DNA from: Balneolales bacterium
GTDB taxonomy: Bacteria > Bacteroidota > Rhodothermia > Balneolales > Natronogracilivirgulaceae
Direction of reading: 5' to 3'
Assembly: GCA_007128425.1 (NCBI GenBank)
Contig: SKXL01000019.1
Coordinates: 1 to 53,342, forward strand
Length of the DNA stretch: 53,342 nucleotides
Part shown: piece after piece, positions 25,301 through 33,691 of the stretch
How positions within the stretch are numbered: the stretch's first letter is position 1
How the letters are laid out: the number at the start of each line of letters is the position of its first letter
Program-made: the position numbers and the translations under genes
Notes under the pieces: generated by a model
Databases searched by the model: none
Seen by the model: the letters and a program-made list of their open reading frames with translations, nothing else
What the model was told of the DNA's origin: nothing

Positions 25301-25803
25301 ATGCTATTCTATTGTTGACAAGCATGGGGATAACCACACTGTTAACTTGTTAATCCGGTTTCCGGTATTGAATGGTGTTCAGAAGATAACCAATTATTAA
25401 CGGCTATTCGTTTCCTTTCAACATTTCATACTGACGATCAGTCCTGTTGAGATGTATTGATCCAGAAAATGTATGGAATATGTTTGCCGTTGAAAGATTG
25501 CTGAATATCTTCTTAAAAGATTTTTAAAACCCTTTTTTATCAACAAACTTGTTAACAAACAGAAAAAGACAAATCGATTAAAAAAGAAAACTTTTTTATA
25601 AACATATCCACATGGTCTATATAAGAACACAAACTTTTAAAAAAATATTTCTTTGTAATAAATCCGTGTGGAAAAAAAAAAGAAAGCTCTTCTTGGTTTT
25701 GTTTTGTTTTGTCACAAACTTTAATCGGTCTCTTTACAATGGACTGTAAATGCTCCCGGAACGGCCTTAAATAGTAAACCAAGCAACAGATATTATTAGT
25801 TAT
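25301..25803. other. AT-rich 503-base intergenic region with DnaA-box-like 9-mers
   Basis: No credible gene is visible; the open frames here are AT-rich and low in complexity. The region is notably richer in A/T than its flanks, especially 25500-25720. Three sequences differ from TTATCCACA at one position: TTATCAACA (25537-25545), ATATCCACA (25604-25612) and, on the minus strand, TTTTCCACA (25667-25675). Repeated GTTAACAA/TTGTTAA motifs occur near 25340 and 25549. It may simply hold divergent promoters for dtd and purM, but an origin-like element cannot be excluded. Confidence 0.4.
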
Positions 25804-26817
25804 ATGAAAAAAACACATACATACAAATCATCCGGTGTGGATGTGGAAGCGGGGAACCGTTTTGTAAAATCGATTGGTCAGCTGGTTGCCGATACACATC
25901 GTACTGAAGTGATCAACACCATCGGCGGATTTGGAGGACTGTTTGAACCTGATTTTTCTTCGATGAAGCAACCGGTGCTGGTAAGCAGTGTGGATGGGGT
26001 AGGTACGAAACTGATTGTTGCATTCAAAGCAGGGGTATATGATACGGTCGGACAGGATCTGGTCAACCATTGTGTCAACGATATTGCTGTTTGTGGTGCT
26101 GAACCTCTTTTTTTTCTGGATTATTTTTCAACCGGAAAACTGGAACAAAATGTGGCCTATGATGTGATCAAGGGGTTCAGTATTGCTTGCAAAGAGAACG
26201 GATGCGCACTGATAGGTGGTGAAACGGCTGAGATGCCCGATATTTATTCCAGGGGGGAGTTTGACCTGGCCGGAACCGTCGTTGGTGTAGTGGATCGTGA
26301 CATGATTATTGATGGTTCCGGTATCCGGGATGGTGATATCATCATTGGCGTTACCGGAAATGGATTACACACAAACGGGTATTCGCTTGCCCGAAAGGTT
26401 CTTTTTTCAAAGTACAAGATAGATGATTTTGTAGATGCACTGGGGATGAGCATTGGTGAAAGTTTGTTGCAAATTCACCCATCCTACCTCCCTTTCATCA
26501 GAGAATTTAAAAAAAAGGATGGGGTAAAAGGTTTTGCCCACATTACGGGCGGTGGAATTGAGGGGAACACCAGCAGAATTGTACCTGAGGGATTGCAACT
26601 GGCGATAGACTGGAAATCATGGGAATGGCCTGCCGTGTTTAAGCTTATAAAAAAAATTGGAGATGTACCTGTGGATGATATGCGCCGGGCATTCAATCTT
26701 GGAATAGGTCTGACCATGGTGGTTTCTCCGGATCACTGTGATGCCATGCTAAAGACTCCGGTACCTGGATGGATGGAAATTTTCAAAATAGGTCAGATTA
26801 AAAAGATCCCAGAATAA
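25804..26817 (+). CDS. purM: phosphoribosylformylglycinamidine cyclo-ligase
   Basis: A 337-residue ATP-dependent enzyme that closes the imidazole ring to form AIR in purine synthesis. Conserved blocks in order are VSSVDGVGTKLIVAFK, GQDLVNHCVNDIAVCGAEPL, FFLDYFSTGKL, GCALIGGETAEMPDIY, GVTGNGLHTNGYSLAR and HITGGGIEGNTSRI. The gene is separate from other pur genes. It starts after the AT-rich gap, and its last 20 bases overlap the end of the convergent surface-protein gene. Confidence 0.96.
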   Translation: MKKTHTYKSSGVDVEAGNRFVKSIGQLVADTHRTEVINTIGGFGGLFEPDFSSMKQPVLVSSVDGVGTKLIVAFKAGVYDTVGQDLVNHCVNDIAVCGAEPLFFLDYFSTGKLEQNVAYDVIKGFSIACKENGCALIGGETAEMPDIYSRGEFDLAGTVVGVVDRDMIIDGSGIRDGDIIIGVTGNGLHTNGYSLARKVLFSKYKIDDFVDALGMSIGESLLQIHPSYLPFIREFKKKDGVKGFAHITGGGIEGNTSRIVPEGLQLAIDWKSWEWPAVFKLIKKIGDVPVDDMRRAFNLGIGLTMVVSPDHCDAMLKTPVPGWMEIFKIGQIKKIPE

Positions 26818-29722
26818 AACCGGTATTGTTGCGCGTAGGTTCGTAAGCTGCTGCAAAGCCGATATCAATCGGAAAATTGAATAAACGCATCTGAAGGCGA
26901 ATACCACCACCAAACAGCGATCGTGACTCGTTCAGCCAGTCCTCATATTGACGGGATCGAACCGGAATCACAGTGTCACTGAAAAAAACCAAATAAAAAC
27001 GGTCAAGGTAAAAAGGTACAAAAACCTGTCCACGGTCAGCGTGCCACAAAGGTATAGTATAGCGGGAATTAAGTCTTGCTGCATTATTTACTCCAGCCAG
27101 TACATTATCTACAAATCCAAGGGAATAAAATCCGCTTATGTCAAAAAATGGGCGGGTCTGGGTCACTGCTTCCATACCCAGACGCAGTGACTGGTTGCTG
27201 CTCTGACTGAAAGTGAGATAGCGATACAAACCCCCGCGAACGGCATGCAAATGTTGAGATCGATCGGTTTGAAGATCGCTGTTCAAAACCGAAAAAAGAA
27301 TCCATCCGGTGTTGGGTTGCAGATCGCGAATATTCTGCTGCAACCGGTGCTGATATGATAAAAAAAGTGAAGCTCGGGTAAGCTGCACCCAACCGGATTC
27401 AGGGCTGCCGGCTGTTGTAATGATACGTTCACGCAAATAATCCAATCCCGGAATGACCGTAATTCCTGATATGCGTGTATTTTGATCTATATTGAACCGG
27501 AATGGAAAATCAATGCCGGCTCCCTGTCTTTCCAGTAAAAAATTGGTTGTATTAATCGGGCGACGGTATGTATCAAGACGAAATCCCGGGAAAAAACCGC
27601 TGTAATTATATTTCGCATCATACCATAATGTATTGTTTGAAGTGCTAAGCTCGGTGAAATAGCTGTGTTTTCTCAAAACATCACCACCGGAGAGCGCAAC
27701 TCCGTACCGGTGACCTGTAAATTGCCCCTCGTTTACCCAGTAAGGGAAAAATGACCGGGGTCTGAGCCACCTGGTGCCTGTGCGGTAGTCTGTGAGCGAC
27801 CACTCTTCCGGAGGAGATATTTCATCATTTTTTGGATCGCGGCGTACAGGTGAATTCGGTGACGGTCCGCCAAATGGCGGATCTTGCCACATATGATCAG
27901 GTACAGGTTCATGGGAGAGATCATTTCTGTCAAGTATTACAAGTTCAAAGCGGTTTTTGTTGATCTGGACCGCTGCAAGATGTGATCCATCCCTGCTGTA
28001 GGAACCCTCCATAATGCCAAACCGATGATCTGTGAGTCTGTATACAATTTTGTTAGACCAATCGTATTCATAAAGATTCATTCTTCCATCAAAATCAGAC
28101 GTAAATAAAAGTTTGTTACCGGACGGGTGCCAATGGGGATCATATATAGATGCGTGATTAAAAGCGATATCTGGGGATTTCCGATTGTATTTATGCAGAA
28201 CGTCGCGATGCAGAAACCAGATCCCCTGGAGGCCGTTGCGGTTGGCCAGCAATGCCAGAGAATCGGATTGGTGCGGATGAAATGCCAGCTGAAGCAGATG
28301 GCCGTTTTCCGGTATCAGCAGCGTATCCAACCCCTGTGACCCAAGTGAAACCAGAATGTTTCGTTCGTGGTGTGTTTGGAGTGACCAAACCGATCCATCA
28401 GGACTGTAGACAGGTGCATGCAACCGGTCGATGAGTTTCTCCGACTTGTCGGTTGTGTCTGCAGCTTTAGCAATGATTTCTGTTTTTCCGGCGACGCACA
28501 GGCGATCGTCGGACTTTTCGCATTTGATATCCACTTCATATAGCCTCATCCGCTGGTAATGGTCATAGTACAAATGGCGGTGATAGCGGGAATAAGTCAG
28601 CCGGGACTCGGTGGGATGTCTCGCAAACAGGTAATCTTCGGTGGACCGGGTTTCAAGGAAACGCGAAGATTGATTACTCTGAAAATCAAAGCTGTATAAA
28701 CCTGGTCGCCGGTTGTAAAACATTCCATAAAAGAGCACGACATCATTAGAAACCCAGAATGGATGCCGGACCCGTTCAGCGGTTACAGAAACAGGACTTT
28801 CATAAATATTTCGCGTTTTTCCGGAATCCCGATTGCGGGTGTCTTCCTCCTGGTGTACCCTGAATTGCCGGTACAGACGGGATGGGCGCTCACCAGTATG
28901 GTACCACAGTGCGGTACCATACCCTAAAAAAGGCCACCGCGAAACAAAGCGAATGGTCTTTTTGGTTGTTTCCATACCGTATTCGTACTGAAGCCAGTGA
29001 ATGAATTCATAGCCGCCGATGTAATGGCGGTCAAACGGCCAGGTGCGTACCGGATCTGTCAGCATCTGGCTGAGGGACCAACGATATCGGCTGTTGTAGA
29101 CAGCCTGGTGTTGCTGGGTGAAAAAGGGATGGTTTCCCCTTCCGCTGAGGCCATACTGACGGTGAGATTCATGAAATACAGCGATACCCTCAATCATGCC
29201 AAGGGGAGCGGCAAGATGAAGGGAGCGGGCCATGTCAGGCGAAAACGGACGCAAGATACCGCTCACCCCGAAAGTCGGGATCACATTCAGGTGCAGCGCA
29301 TGGACCAGTTCGTGGGGCATAACCGTATTGAGCCAGCTTCCGTCAAGCGGATTCATGGTCTTGCCCTTGATTCTCGGTATTTCAACCTCAATTCGAAAGT
29401 TTTGTGTGGTCACATAACCATTGGACAAGTCGTTTTGGCTATTCAGTACAACCGGCAATCCACGTAAAGATCCGCCGACAAGCGACTGTACAATGGAATA
29501 CTGATCCTCAAGGAGATATCCAGTCTGAAGCGCTGCGGATTCCTCGCCCTGCTGGAAGATGATGCGAAAATGGGGTGTGTTGAGCTGCTGCCACTGGGGT
29601 TGGCGCGGCCTGTATATGTTGTCATAAATCTGTGCGAGAGAGCTGCTTCCCGTGAAAAAAAATATCAGAAGGAGAGGGATTATACATCGTACACGGGGCC
29701 GGATTGTCTGGCATTTCACCAT
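26798..29722 (-). CDS. outer-membrane protein: HExxH peptidase-like domain + beta-propeller + C-terminal barrel
   Basis: A 974-residue exported protein. The signal peptide is residues about 12-30 (IIPLLLIFFFTGSSSLAQ). A metallopeptidase-like domain follows, with PHELVHALH (HExxH at 137-141) and a candidate third ligand in GMIEGIAVFHES (E178). The middle (about 330-650) has TolB/WD40-like blades: PVYSPDGSVWSLQ, DPHWHPSGNKLLFTSDFDG and GSYSRDGSHLA. The last 300 residues are rich in alternating aromatic strands (LSGGDVLRKHSYF, RLGMEAVTQTRPFF) and end in a terminal Phe (FILGSF), typical of an outer-membrane barrel. I infer a surface-tethered protease or a binding protein derived from one. It is convergent with purM. 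Confidence 0.8.
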   Translation of the reverse strand: MVKCQTIRPRVRCIIPLLLIFFFTGSSSLAQIYDNIYRPRQPQWQQLNTPHFRIIFQQGEESAALQTGYLLEDQYSIVQSLVGGSLRGLPVVLNSQNDLSNGYVTTQNFRIEVEIPRIKGKTMNPLDGSWLNTVMPHELVHALHLNVIPTFGVSGILRPFSPDMARSLHLAAPLGMIEGIAVFHESHRQYGLSGRGNHPFFTQQHQAVYNSRYRWSLSQMLTDPVRTWPFDRHYIGGYEFIHWLQYEYGMETTKKTIRFVSRWPFLGYGTALWYHTGERPSRLYRQFRVHQEEDTRNRDSGKTRNIYESPVSVTAERVRHPFWVSNDVVLFYGMFYNRRPGLYSFDFQSNQSSRFLETRSTEDYLFARHPTESRLTYSRYHRHLYYDHYQRMRLYEVDIKCEKSDDRLCVAGKTEIIAKAADTTDKSEKLIDRLHAPVYSPDGSVWSLQTHHERNILVSLGSQGLDTLLIPENGHLLQLAFHPHQSDSLALLANRNGLQGIWFLHRDVLHKYNRKSPDIAFNHASIYDPHWHPSGNKLLFTSDFDGRMNLYEYDWSNKIVYRLTDHRFGIMEGSYSRDGSHLAAVQINKNRFELVILDRNDLSHEPVPDHMWQDPPFGGPSPNSPVRRDPKNDEISPPEEWSLTDYRTGTRWLRPRSFFPYWVNEGQFTGHRYGVALSGGDVLRKHSYFTELSTSNNTLWYDAKYNYSGFFPGFRLDTYRRPINTTNFLLERQGAGIDFPFRFNIDQNTRISGITVIPGLDYLRERIITTAGSPESGWVQLTRASLFLSYQHRLQQNIRDLQPNTGWILFSVLNSDLQTDRSQHLHAVRGGLYRYLTFSQSSNQSLRLGMEAVTQTRPFFDISGFYSLGFVDNVLAGVNNAARLNSRYTIPLWHADRGQVFVPFYLDRFYLVFFSDTVIPVRSRQYEDWLNESRSLFGGGIRLQMRLFNFPIDIGFAAAYEPTRNNTGFILGSF

Positions 29723-29751
29723 AGTAACGTAAAATAAATAAGCTCAGAACA

Positions 29752-30420
29752 TCAGTAATAGATCACATACTGATACATCAGCCAGAAAAAGCAGAAACTT
29801 CCGACCATCACCATGATATGCCAAATGGCATGAAAATTAAAATACTTTGGTGATGGATTGGGCCATTTGAATCCGTAGATGAACGCACCTATGGTGTAGG
29901 CGAGACCACCCATAAGAAGCCAAACCAAGGCGCTCAACGAAAATACACGCCACAATTCAGGAAAGGCGATCAATGCCATCCAGCCCATGGCCAGATAGAG
30001 CACCAGGGAGATCCATTTTGGGGCGTTGAACCAAACAACCTTGAAAATCACGCCAAGTACCGCAATAGCCCAGACGGCGGTGAAAAGGGCCCATCCGGCA
30101 AAACCTTCCAAAACAATAAGTGTGATGGGAGTGTAGGTACCCGCAATGAGGATGTAAATCATGATATGATCAATTCGTCGCAGAATGCGGATACCTTTTT
30201 CGGATACGGAGAGCATGTGATACAGGGTGCTGGAGAGGTAGAGCAAAACCATGCTGCTTCCGAAAATGGAGAAAGCCACGATATGAACCGGCTGCCCGTA
30301 CAAAGCCGATTTATGGATCAGCAGCACAAGTCCGAGCACGGATAACAGCACTCCGGCCAGATGGGTGTAGGTATTGGCCGGTTCACGAGCCATGGATAAA
30401 ATTTTTTTTAGCTGATTCAT
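29752..30420 (-). CDS. trhA: hemolysin III / PAQR-family membrane protein TrhA
   Basis: A 222-residue protein with seven predicted membrane helices. The family motifs are present: EPANTYTHLAGVLLSVLG, SSTLYHMLSVSEKG, RRIDHIMIYILIAGTYTPI and HAIWHIMVMVGSFCFFW, whose His residues are zinc-site candidates. TrhA homologues affect membrane energetics or fluidity; the historic 'hemolysin' label is weakly supported. Its start overlaps the cstA stop by ATGA, implying co-translation with cstA. Confidence 0.93.
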   Translation of the reverse strand: MNQLKKILSMAREPANTYTHLAGVLLSVLGLVLLIHKSALYGQPVHIVAFSIFGSSMVLLYLSSTLYHMLSVSEKGIRILRRIDHIMIYILIAGTYTPITLIVLEGFAGWALFTAVWAIAVLGVIFKVVWFNAPKWISLVLYLAMGWMALIAFPELWRVFSLSALVWLLMGGLAYTIGAFIYGFKWPNPSPKYFNFHAIWHIMVMVGSFCFFWLMYQYVIYY

Positions 30421-32075
30421 GAAGGTGAAACGGTTTTTATGCCCGCTTTCGTTTGCCTGTGTTTTTCATCAGCGTAAAATTTGAGCAGGCTGTTACGGGC
30501 CATTACCACAAGCACCACAGCCAGCAAAAACAGAGATACCGAAAGAATGCTCAGAAACCAGGCATTCTGCTGGTATTGATTCCATGCGAATATGAGCAGC
30601 GACAAAAGAGTGACGGAGAACATAAAGATCATCGGGACGAGAGTGAAGATGGGATTTACATTCATTTTTGCCAACCAAACCGTAACAGCAAGCAAGGCCA
30701 GTGCCGCTAAAAGCTGGTTTGCTGATCCAAAAATCGGCCAAAGCTGCTCAAACTGCCCTGTAAACAGCAGCAGACTGCTCATCACAACAATCAGGATCGT
30801 CGTAATGAATCGATTCTGGAGCAGGGATTTGGCGCGTATTGCCGGTATATCCTCGGCATATTCCTGTATGATGAATCGAGCCAGTCTTGTACAGGTGTCC
30901 AGGGTGGTAAGAGCAAATGCGGATACGGTGAGAGCAACGAATGAGACGGCAACGGCTACCGGTATACCCATGGAAGAGATAAATCCACCCAGCCCCTCTG
31001 CAAAGAGCGTAACCGGACCCGCGTCAGCAAGCCGAAGGGCAAAATCGGCTCGTGTCATAACAGCAACGGCCATCACGGCCATGACAGCGAGCAGGGTCTC
31101 GATCAGCATGCCGCCGAAACCGATGATTTTCACATCCTCCTCCATGTTAATTTGCTTGGAGGTGGTGCCGGAAGCGACAAGCGAGTGGAACCCCGATATG
31201 GCTCCACATGCAATGGTGACAAACAGGACAGGAAACAGATATCCGAGGTGTTCAACCTGGAATTGCATATTTGAAGCCATCGCAATACGAGGGTTGCCGA
31301 TAAGAACACCGATCACACCGAACAGGATCATGCCGTACAGCAGGAAGGAGTTGAGGAAATCACGGGGCTGAAGCAGTACCGATACAGGTGTTACGGCTGC
31401 CATAAAAATGTAGCCGGCCAGGATGGCAATCCAAGCTGCGTAACTGATCTGGAATGGAATCAACTCACCCAGGTAAACGAAAAAATAGAGAAACCCCACG
31501 CCAAAAACAGTGCTGATCCAGAGGGGAAAGCCCAGCCGGTTTATAACGAAACCGAACAGGAGGGCCAGTAAAATGAAGAAGATGGATGCGGAAGCCGCGG
31601 AGGGAACGGTGACAAATGTACGGGCAACAATATCCATAAATACGGCTATCACCAACAACAGGGTGGCAAAAGCGAAGATCAGGAAAAGCTTTTTACCCGA
31701 ATCGCCAATGTATAGCTGGATGATTTCGCCTATGGACTTACCACGGTGCCGGAGAGAGGCGGTCAAGGATGTAATGTCGTGTACAGCACCGAAAAAGATG
31801 CCACCGACGATGATCCATGCCAGAGCCGGTATCCATCCAAAAGAAACAGCAATTACAGGACCGATTATGGGACCGGCTCCTGCGATGGAAGCAAAGTGGT
31901 GTCCCAGAACGACAAAGCGGTTGCTGGGAACATAATCAACCCCGTCTTTTTGTGTGTGGGCCGGGGTGATATTGTTGTTGTCCACGCCCAGCTTGCGTGC
32001 AATAAACGAACCATAGAAGCGGTAGGCGCTCAGAAGAATGGCTATGGTTCCCGCCAGAATGGCCAGCACAGACAT
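30417..32075 (-). CDS. cstA: CstA-family pyruvate/peptide transporter (carbon starvation protein)
   Basis: A 552-residue polytopic membrane protein with about 14-16 hydrophobic helices. The CstA signature is VVLGHHFASIAGAGPIIGP, followed by AWIIVGGIFFGAVHD, SLTASLRHRGKSIGEI and GFHSLVASGTTSKQIN. Family members import pyruvate or peptides when carbon is scarce. It is shorter than E. coli CstA (about 700 residues), as in many non-enteric members. It is translationally coupled to trhA. An importer for peptides would fit the many exported peptidases in this window, but that link is inference. Confidence 0.93.
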   Translation of the reverse strand: MSVLAILAGTIAILLSAYRFYGSFIARKLGVDNNNITPAHTQKDGVDYVPSNRFVVLGHHFASIAGAGPIIGPVIAVSFGWIPALAWIIVGGIFFGAVHDITSLTASLRHRGKSIGEIIQLYIGDSGKKLFLIFAFATLLLVIAVFMDIVARTFVTVPSAASASIFFILLALLFGFVINRLGFPLWISTVFGVGFLYFFVYLGELIPFQISYAAWIAILAGYIFMAAVTPVSVLLQPRDFLNSFLLYGMILFGVIGVLIGNPRIAMASNMQFQVEHLGYLFPVLFVTIACGAISGFHSLVASGTTSKQINMEEDVKIIGFGGMLIETLLAVMAVMAVAVMTRADFALRLADAGPVTLFAEGLGGFISSMGIPVAVAVSFVALTVSAFALTTLDTCTRLARFIIQEYAEDIPAIRAKSLLQNRFITTILIVVMSSLLLFTGQFEQLWPIFGSANQLLAALALLAVTVWLAKMNVNPIFTLVPMIFMFSVTLLSLLIFAWNQYQQNAWFLSILSVSLFLLAVVLVVMARNSLLKFYADEKHRQTKAGIKTVSPS

Positions 32076-32221
32076 ATTGGATCAGATGTGGATGTATTGA
32101 AAGAACAATAGGTACAAGAAATTGAGAAGTTAATCAAGTGGAAAATGGGGGTAAATGCAAGAGCGCGATCTGTAATTGGAACCCATTGCCATCCGGACAG
32201 TGATCACTTCCAGTTCATCCG

Positions 32222-33457
32222 TTAATCGCGGTACGGATCGAAGATATCTGGACCCGCCATTACGACTCCGAGCGGTTGTAGCCAATGACAGACTTTGATG
32301 GTCTCTTGATGAGCATTGAGTACATCGGTGAGTCTGCGATAGACATGCGGCGACTCATCCAGTCCCCCGCCGCGCAGTTTGACGCCCTTTTTCTTGAGCC
32401 ACTCCTGCATCATCCCGGGAGTCACCTCGCCGGCCCGGATCTGTTTCCGTTTTTTCCCACGGCCGCGATATTTGCCGGCAGCCCTTGTACGTGACATTAC
32501 ACGTCCGGCCCCGTGAATGGTTGAATAGAGGGCTCTCTTGCTATCGGAGCTGTCGACTCCTTCCAGGATTACCGACGGATCGCCCATACTACCGCCAACA
32601 AAACTGAGTTGACCGGGGAATGCAGGCGTTGCTCCCTTACGGACAACCAGGTAGTCGCGCAATACGGTTTTGCGGCCCTCCTTCAGCAATTTGGCATCCA
32701 TATGTTGCTCTTTCCAGGCATAATTGTGATGATTGTGAACGCGTTCAACGATTTCGGTATCTGTGAGTTTTGCCACATATTCACACACCCATTCGCGACC
32801 GGCCCATGCGTAGGCGCCGCACAGCCGCATGGCACGGTAATACCGTTCGCCGAGATCGCTGTCGATATCCAGAAGCACCTCTTTTTCGATCGCACGAACA
32901 TTCCATGGCCGATCCTGCGACAGGTTGATGAATCCGGTTGCGGTTTTATGTCCCAGTCCGCGGCTTCCGAAATGGGCACCCACCCAGATGCGATCCTGTT
33001 CATCGGCAAAAATGTCCACATAGTGGTTTCCGGCCCCTACGGTACCCAGCTGGTCGCGGCCCAGTTTCATCAGTTCAGCCCGCAGGGATGCCGGTTCGTA
33101 CGCGTCCCAGTCATCGCTGTCGAAAATGGGATGATCACGGGGAGCTTCCGGGTTGGTCTGCCCGATTCCGAAGGAGATGTATTTTTCGATGCGATCAAGC
33201 AACAGGTCCAGATGCAGGTCTTTTTTCTGAATATCCAGCCGGACAGCCATGTTGCCGCATCCGATATCAAATCCGACACCAACCGGGGACAGCTTGTTCC
33301 GGTAGGCTGCAACGCCCCCGATGGGCATGACATAGCCAAGATGTCCGTCCGCCATCAGAGCACCATACTCCGCTCTGCTCATGACATCCAGAAATTGGCG
33401 GATGGTCTGCTCGTCATGATGTCCGTAAACGGGATATCCTTCTATTTTTTGAAACAT
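32222..33457 (-). CDS. rtcB: RtcB-family RNA ligase
   Basis: A 411-residue Mn- and GTP-dependent ligase that joins 2',3'-cyclic-phosphate or 3'-phosphate RNA ends to 5'-OH ends. Conserved blocks are ADGHLGYVMPIGGVAAY, VGVGFDIGCGNMAVRL (metal ligands), LGTVGAGNHYVDI, VHNHHNYAW, VRKGATPAFPG and the GTP-linked His in STIHGAGRVMSRTRA. It is somewhat shorter than archaeal RtcB. No archease or RtcA gene is adjacent. In bacteria the enzyme serves RNA repair and sometimes tRNA or rRNA end healing. Confidence 0.93.
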   Translation of the reverse strand: MFQKIEGYPVYGHHDEQTIRQFLDVMSRAEYGALMADGHLGYVMPIGGVAAYRNKLSPVGVGFDIGCGNMAVRLDIQKKDLHLDLLLDRIEKYISFGIGQTNPEAPRDHPIFDSDDWDAYEPASLRAELMKLGRDQLGTVGAGNHYVDIFADEQDRIWVGAHFGSRGLGHKTATGFINLSQDRPWNVRAIEKEVLLDIDSDLGERYYRAMRLCGAYAWAGREWVCEYVAKLTDTEIVERVHNHHNYAWKEQHMDAKLLKEGRKTVLRDYLVVRKGATPAFPGQLSFVGGSMGDPSVILEGVDSSDSKRALYSTIHGAGRVMSRTRAAGKYRGRGKKRKQIRAGEVTPGMMQEWLKKKGVKLRGGGLDESPHVYRRLTDVLNAHQETIKVCHWLQPLGVVMAGPDIFDPYRD

Positions 33458-33691
33458 AGCGGAATATTCTTGTATTTAAATGAGTGACTGGTTTCAGCTT
33501 GAATCCGGTTTTTTCAATATCAGGCTAATTAGTATTATGGAACCACACCAGCGGTACGATTGAGTGCGGTTGTGTTTTTGAGACGCCGAGTTTTTTGAAA
33601 TCACCCGTTATTCAATGTTACCAGTGACGTGTCGTCTTTTGACATTCCATCTATCACAAATAACGTATACAGCGGTTCACGCATTTCCATC

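Noticed and set aside
25418-25818. Two minus-strand frames in the AT-rich gap upstream of purM
   Set aside because: Phe/Lys/Ile-rich low-complexity sequence, no ribosome site, and one overlaps the purM start.
30592-31371. Plus-strand frame opposite cstA
   Set aside because: Its Ser/Thr/Arg-rich composition is an antisense artefact of a membrane-protein gene.
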